From Bacteroidales bacterium (GTDB lineage: Bacteria; Bacteroidota; Bacteroidia; Bacteroidales; UBA932), in NCBI GenBank assembly GCA_017551215.1, contig JAFZMA010000107.1, forward strand, positions 1-15,754: DNA of 15,754 nucleotides. Reading direction: 5' to 3'. The number at the start of each line of letters is the position of its first letter. The stretch's first letter is position 1. The notes under the pieces were generated by a model, which did not search any database, was not told the origin of the DNA, and was given only the letters and a program-made list of their open reading frames with translations. A program made the position numbers and the translations under genes. Below are positions 15,687 to 15,754 of the stretch, one piece after another.

Positions 15687-15754
15687 ATGAGAACATTCAG
15701 AATGGGTGGCGTTCATCCTGCAGACAAGAAGATCAGCAAGGATGCGGCAATAGA
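15687..15754 (+). CDS. rnfC: RnfC, N-terminus only (cut by window end)
   Basis: The last 68 bases open with ATG and read MRTFRMGGVHPADKKISKDA. RnfC proteins begin with just such an F(x)GGVHPxxxK(x)S segment. Position directly after rnfB fits the usual rnfB-C-D-G-E-A order. RnfC is the NADH/FMN and Fe-S bearing peripheral subunit of the complex. The rest lies outside the window. Confidence 0.85.
   Translation, partial: MRTFRMGGVHPADKKISKDAAI

Noticed and set aside
14757..15716. A 319-codon open frame antisense to rnfB, Cys-rich at its start
   Set aside because: It mirrors rnfB exactly; the Cys/Ala/Arg richness comes from reading the GCN- and TGC-rich ferredoxin codons backwards.
1..15754. 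CRISPR array, mobile element, prophage, toxin-antitoxin or defence module
   Set aside because: No repeated spacer-type units, transposase or integrase, terminal inverted repeats or defence domains are present; all large frames are housekeeping or envelope genes.

Overview
The window looks like a stretch of core chromosome from a member of the Bacteroidota, most likely Bacteroidales. The evidence is: promoter-like TTTG / TAnnTTTG element pairs instead of TTGACA/TATAAT; no Shine-Dalgarno motifs before most starts; the gene string alaS, M23 peptidase, MerR, Nif3-like, C4 zinc-ribbon; and an RseC-type protein directly ahead of an Rnf complex. I cannot name a genus. Base composition is roughly balanced, with heavy use of GGA, TCC and AAG codons throughout and no segment that looks foreign. 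I see no insertion sequence, prophage, CRISPR array, tRNA or rRNA. Coding density is very high and no gene-free stretch exceeds 100 bases.

Layout: (1) 1-1059 (+) is the 3' part of a concentrative nucleoside transporter, followed by an intrinsic terminator that lies inside the end of the convergent gene. (2) 6989-1076 (-) is a tight four-gene operon: alaS, an LptF/LptG-family lipopolysaccharide-export permease, fmt (methionyl-tRNA formyltransferase), and thiamine pyrophosphokinase. The genes abut or overlap (TAAATG at alaS/permease, 23 bp overlap at fmt/TPK). (3) 6990-7069 is a short divergent control region with candidate promoters for both directions that face each other, and an inverted repeat between them. 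(4) 7070-8766 (+) holds two tandem, ATGA-coupled, membrane-anchored M23 (LytM-type) peptidases. (5) 8757-12010 (+) starts with a near-perfect Bacteroidota promoter almost touching the ATG of a small MerR-type regulator. Then come a Nif3-like dinuclear metal protein, a coiled-coil C4 zinc-ribbon protein and a class III PLP aminotransferase. (6) 12016-13515 (+) is dnaB. (7) 13528-15754 (+) is a secreted DUF3108-type protein, an RseC-family membrane protein, rnfB and the first codons of rnfC, i.e. the entry into an rnf ion-translocating ferredoxin:NAD+ oxidoreductase operon that continues outside the window.

Functionally the region mixes translation (alaS, fmt), envelope building (LPS-export permease, M23 pair), cofactor supply (thiamine diphosphate), replication (dnaB) and membrane bioenergetics (rnf). 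I do not see a convincing new defence, mobile or biosynthetic system. The points most worth a second look are small-scale: a probable leaderless transcript at merR, the facing promoters around alaS, a terminator inside an opposing coding sequence, and the duplicated M23 genes with a shared juxtamembrane motif.
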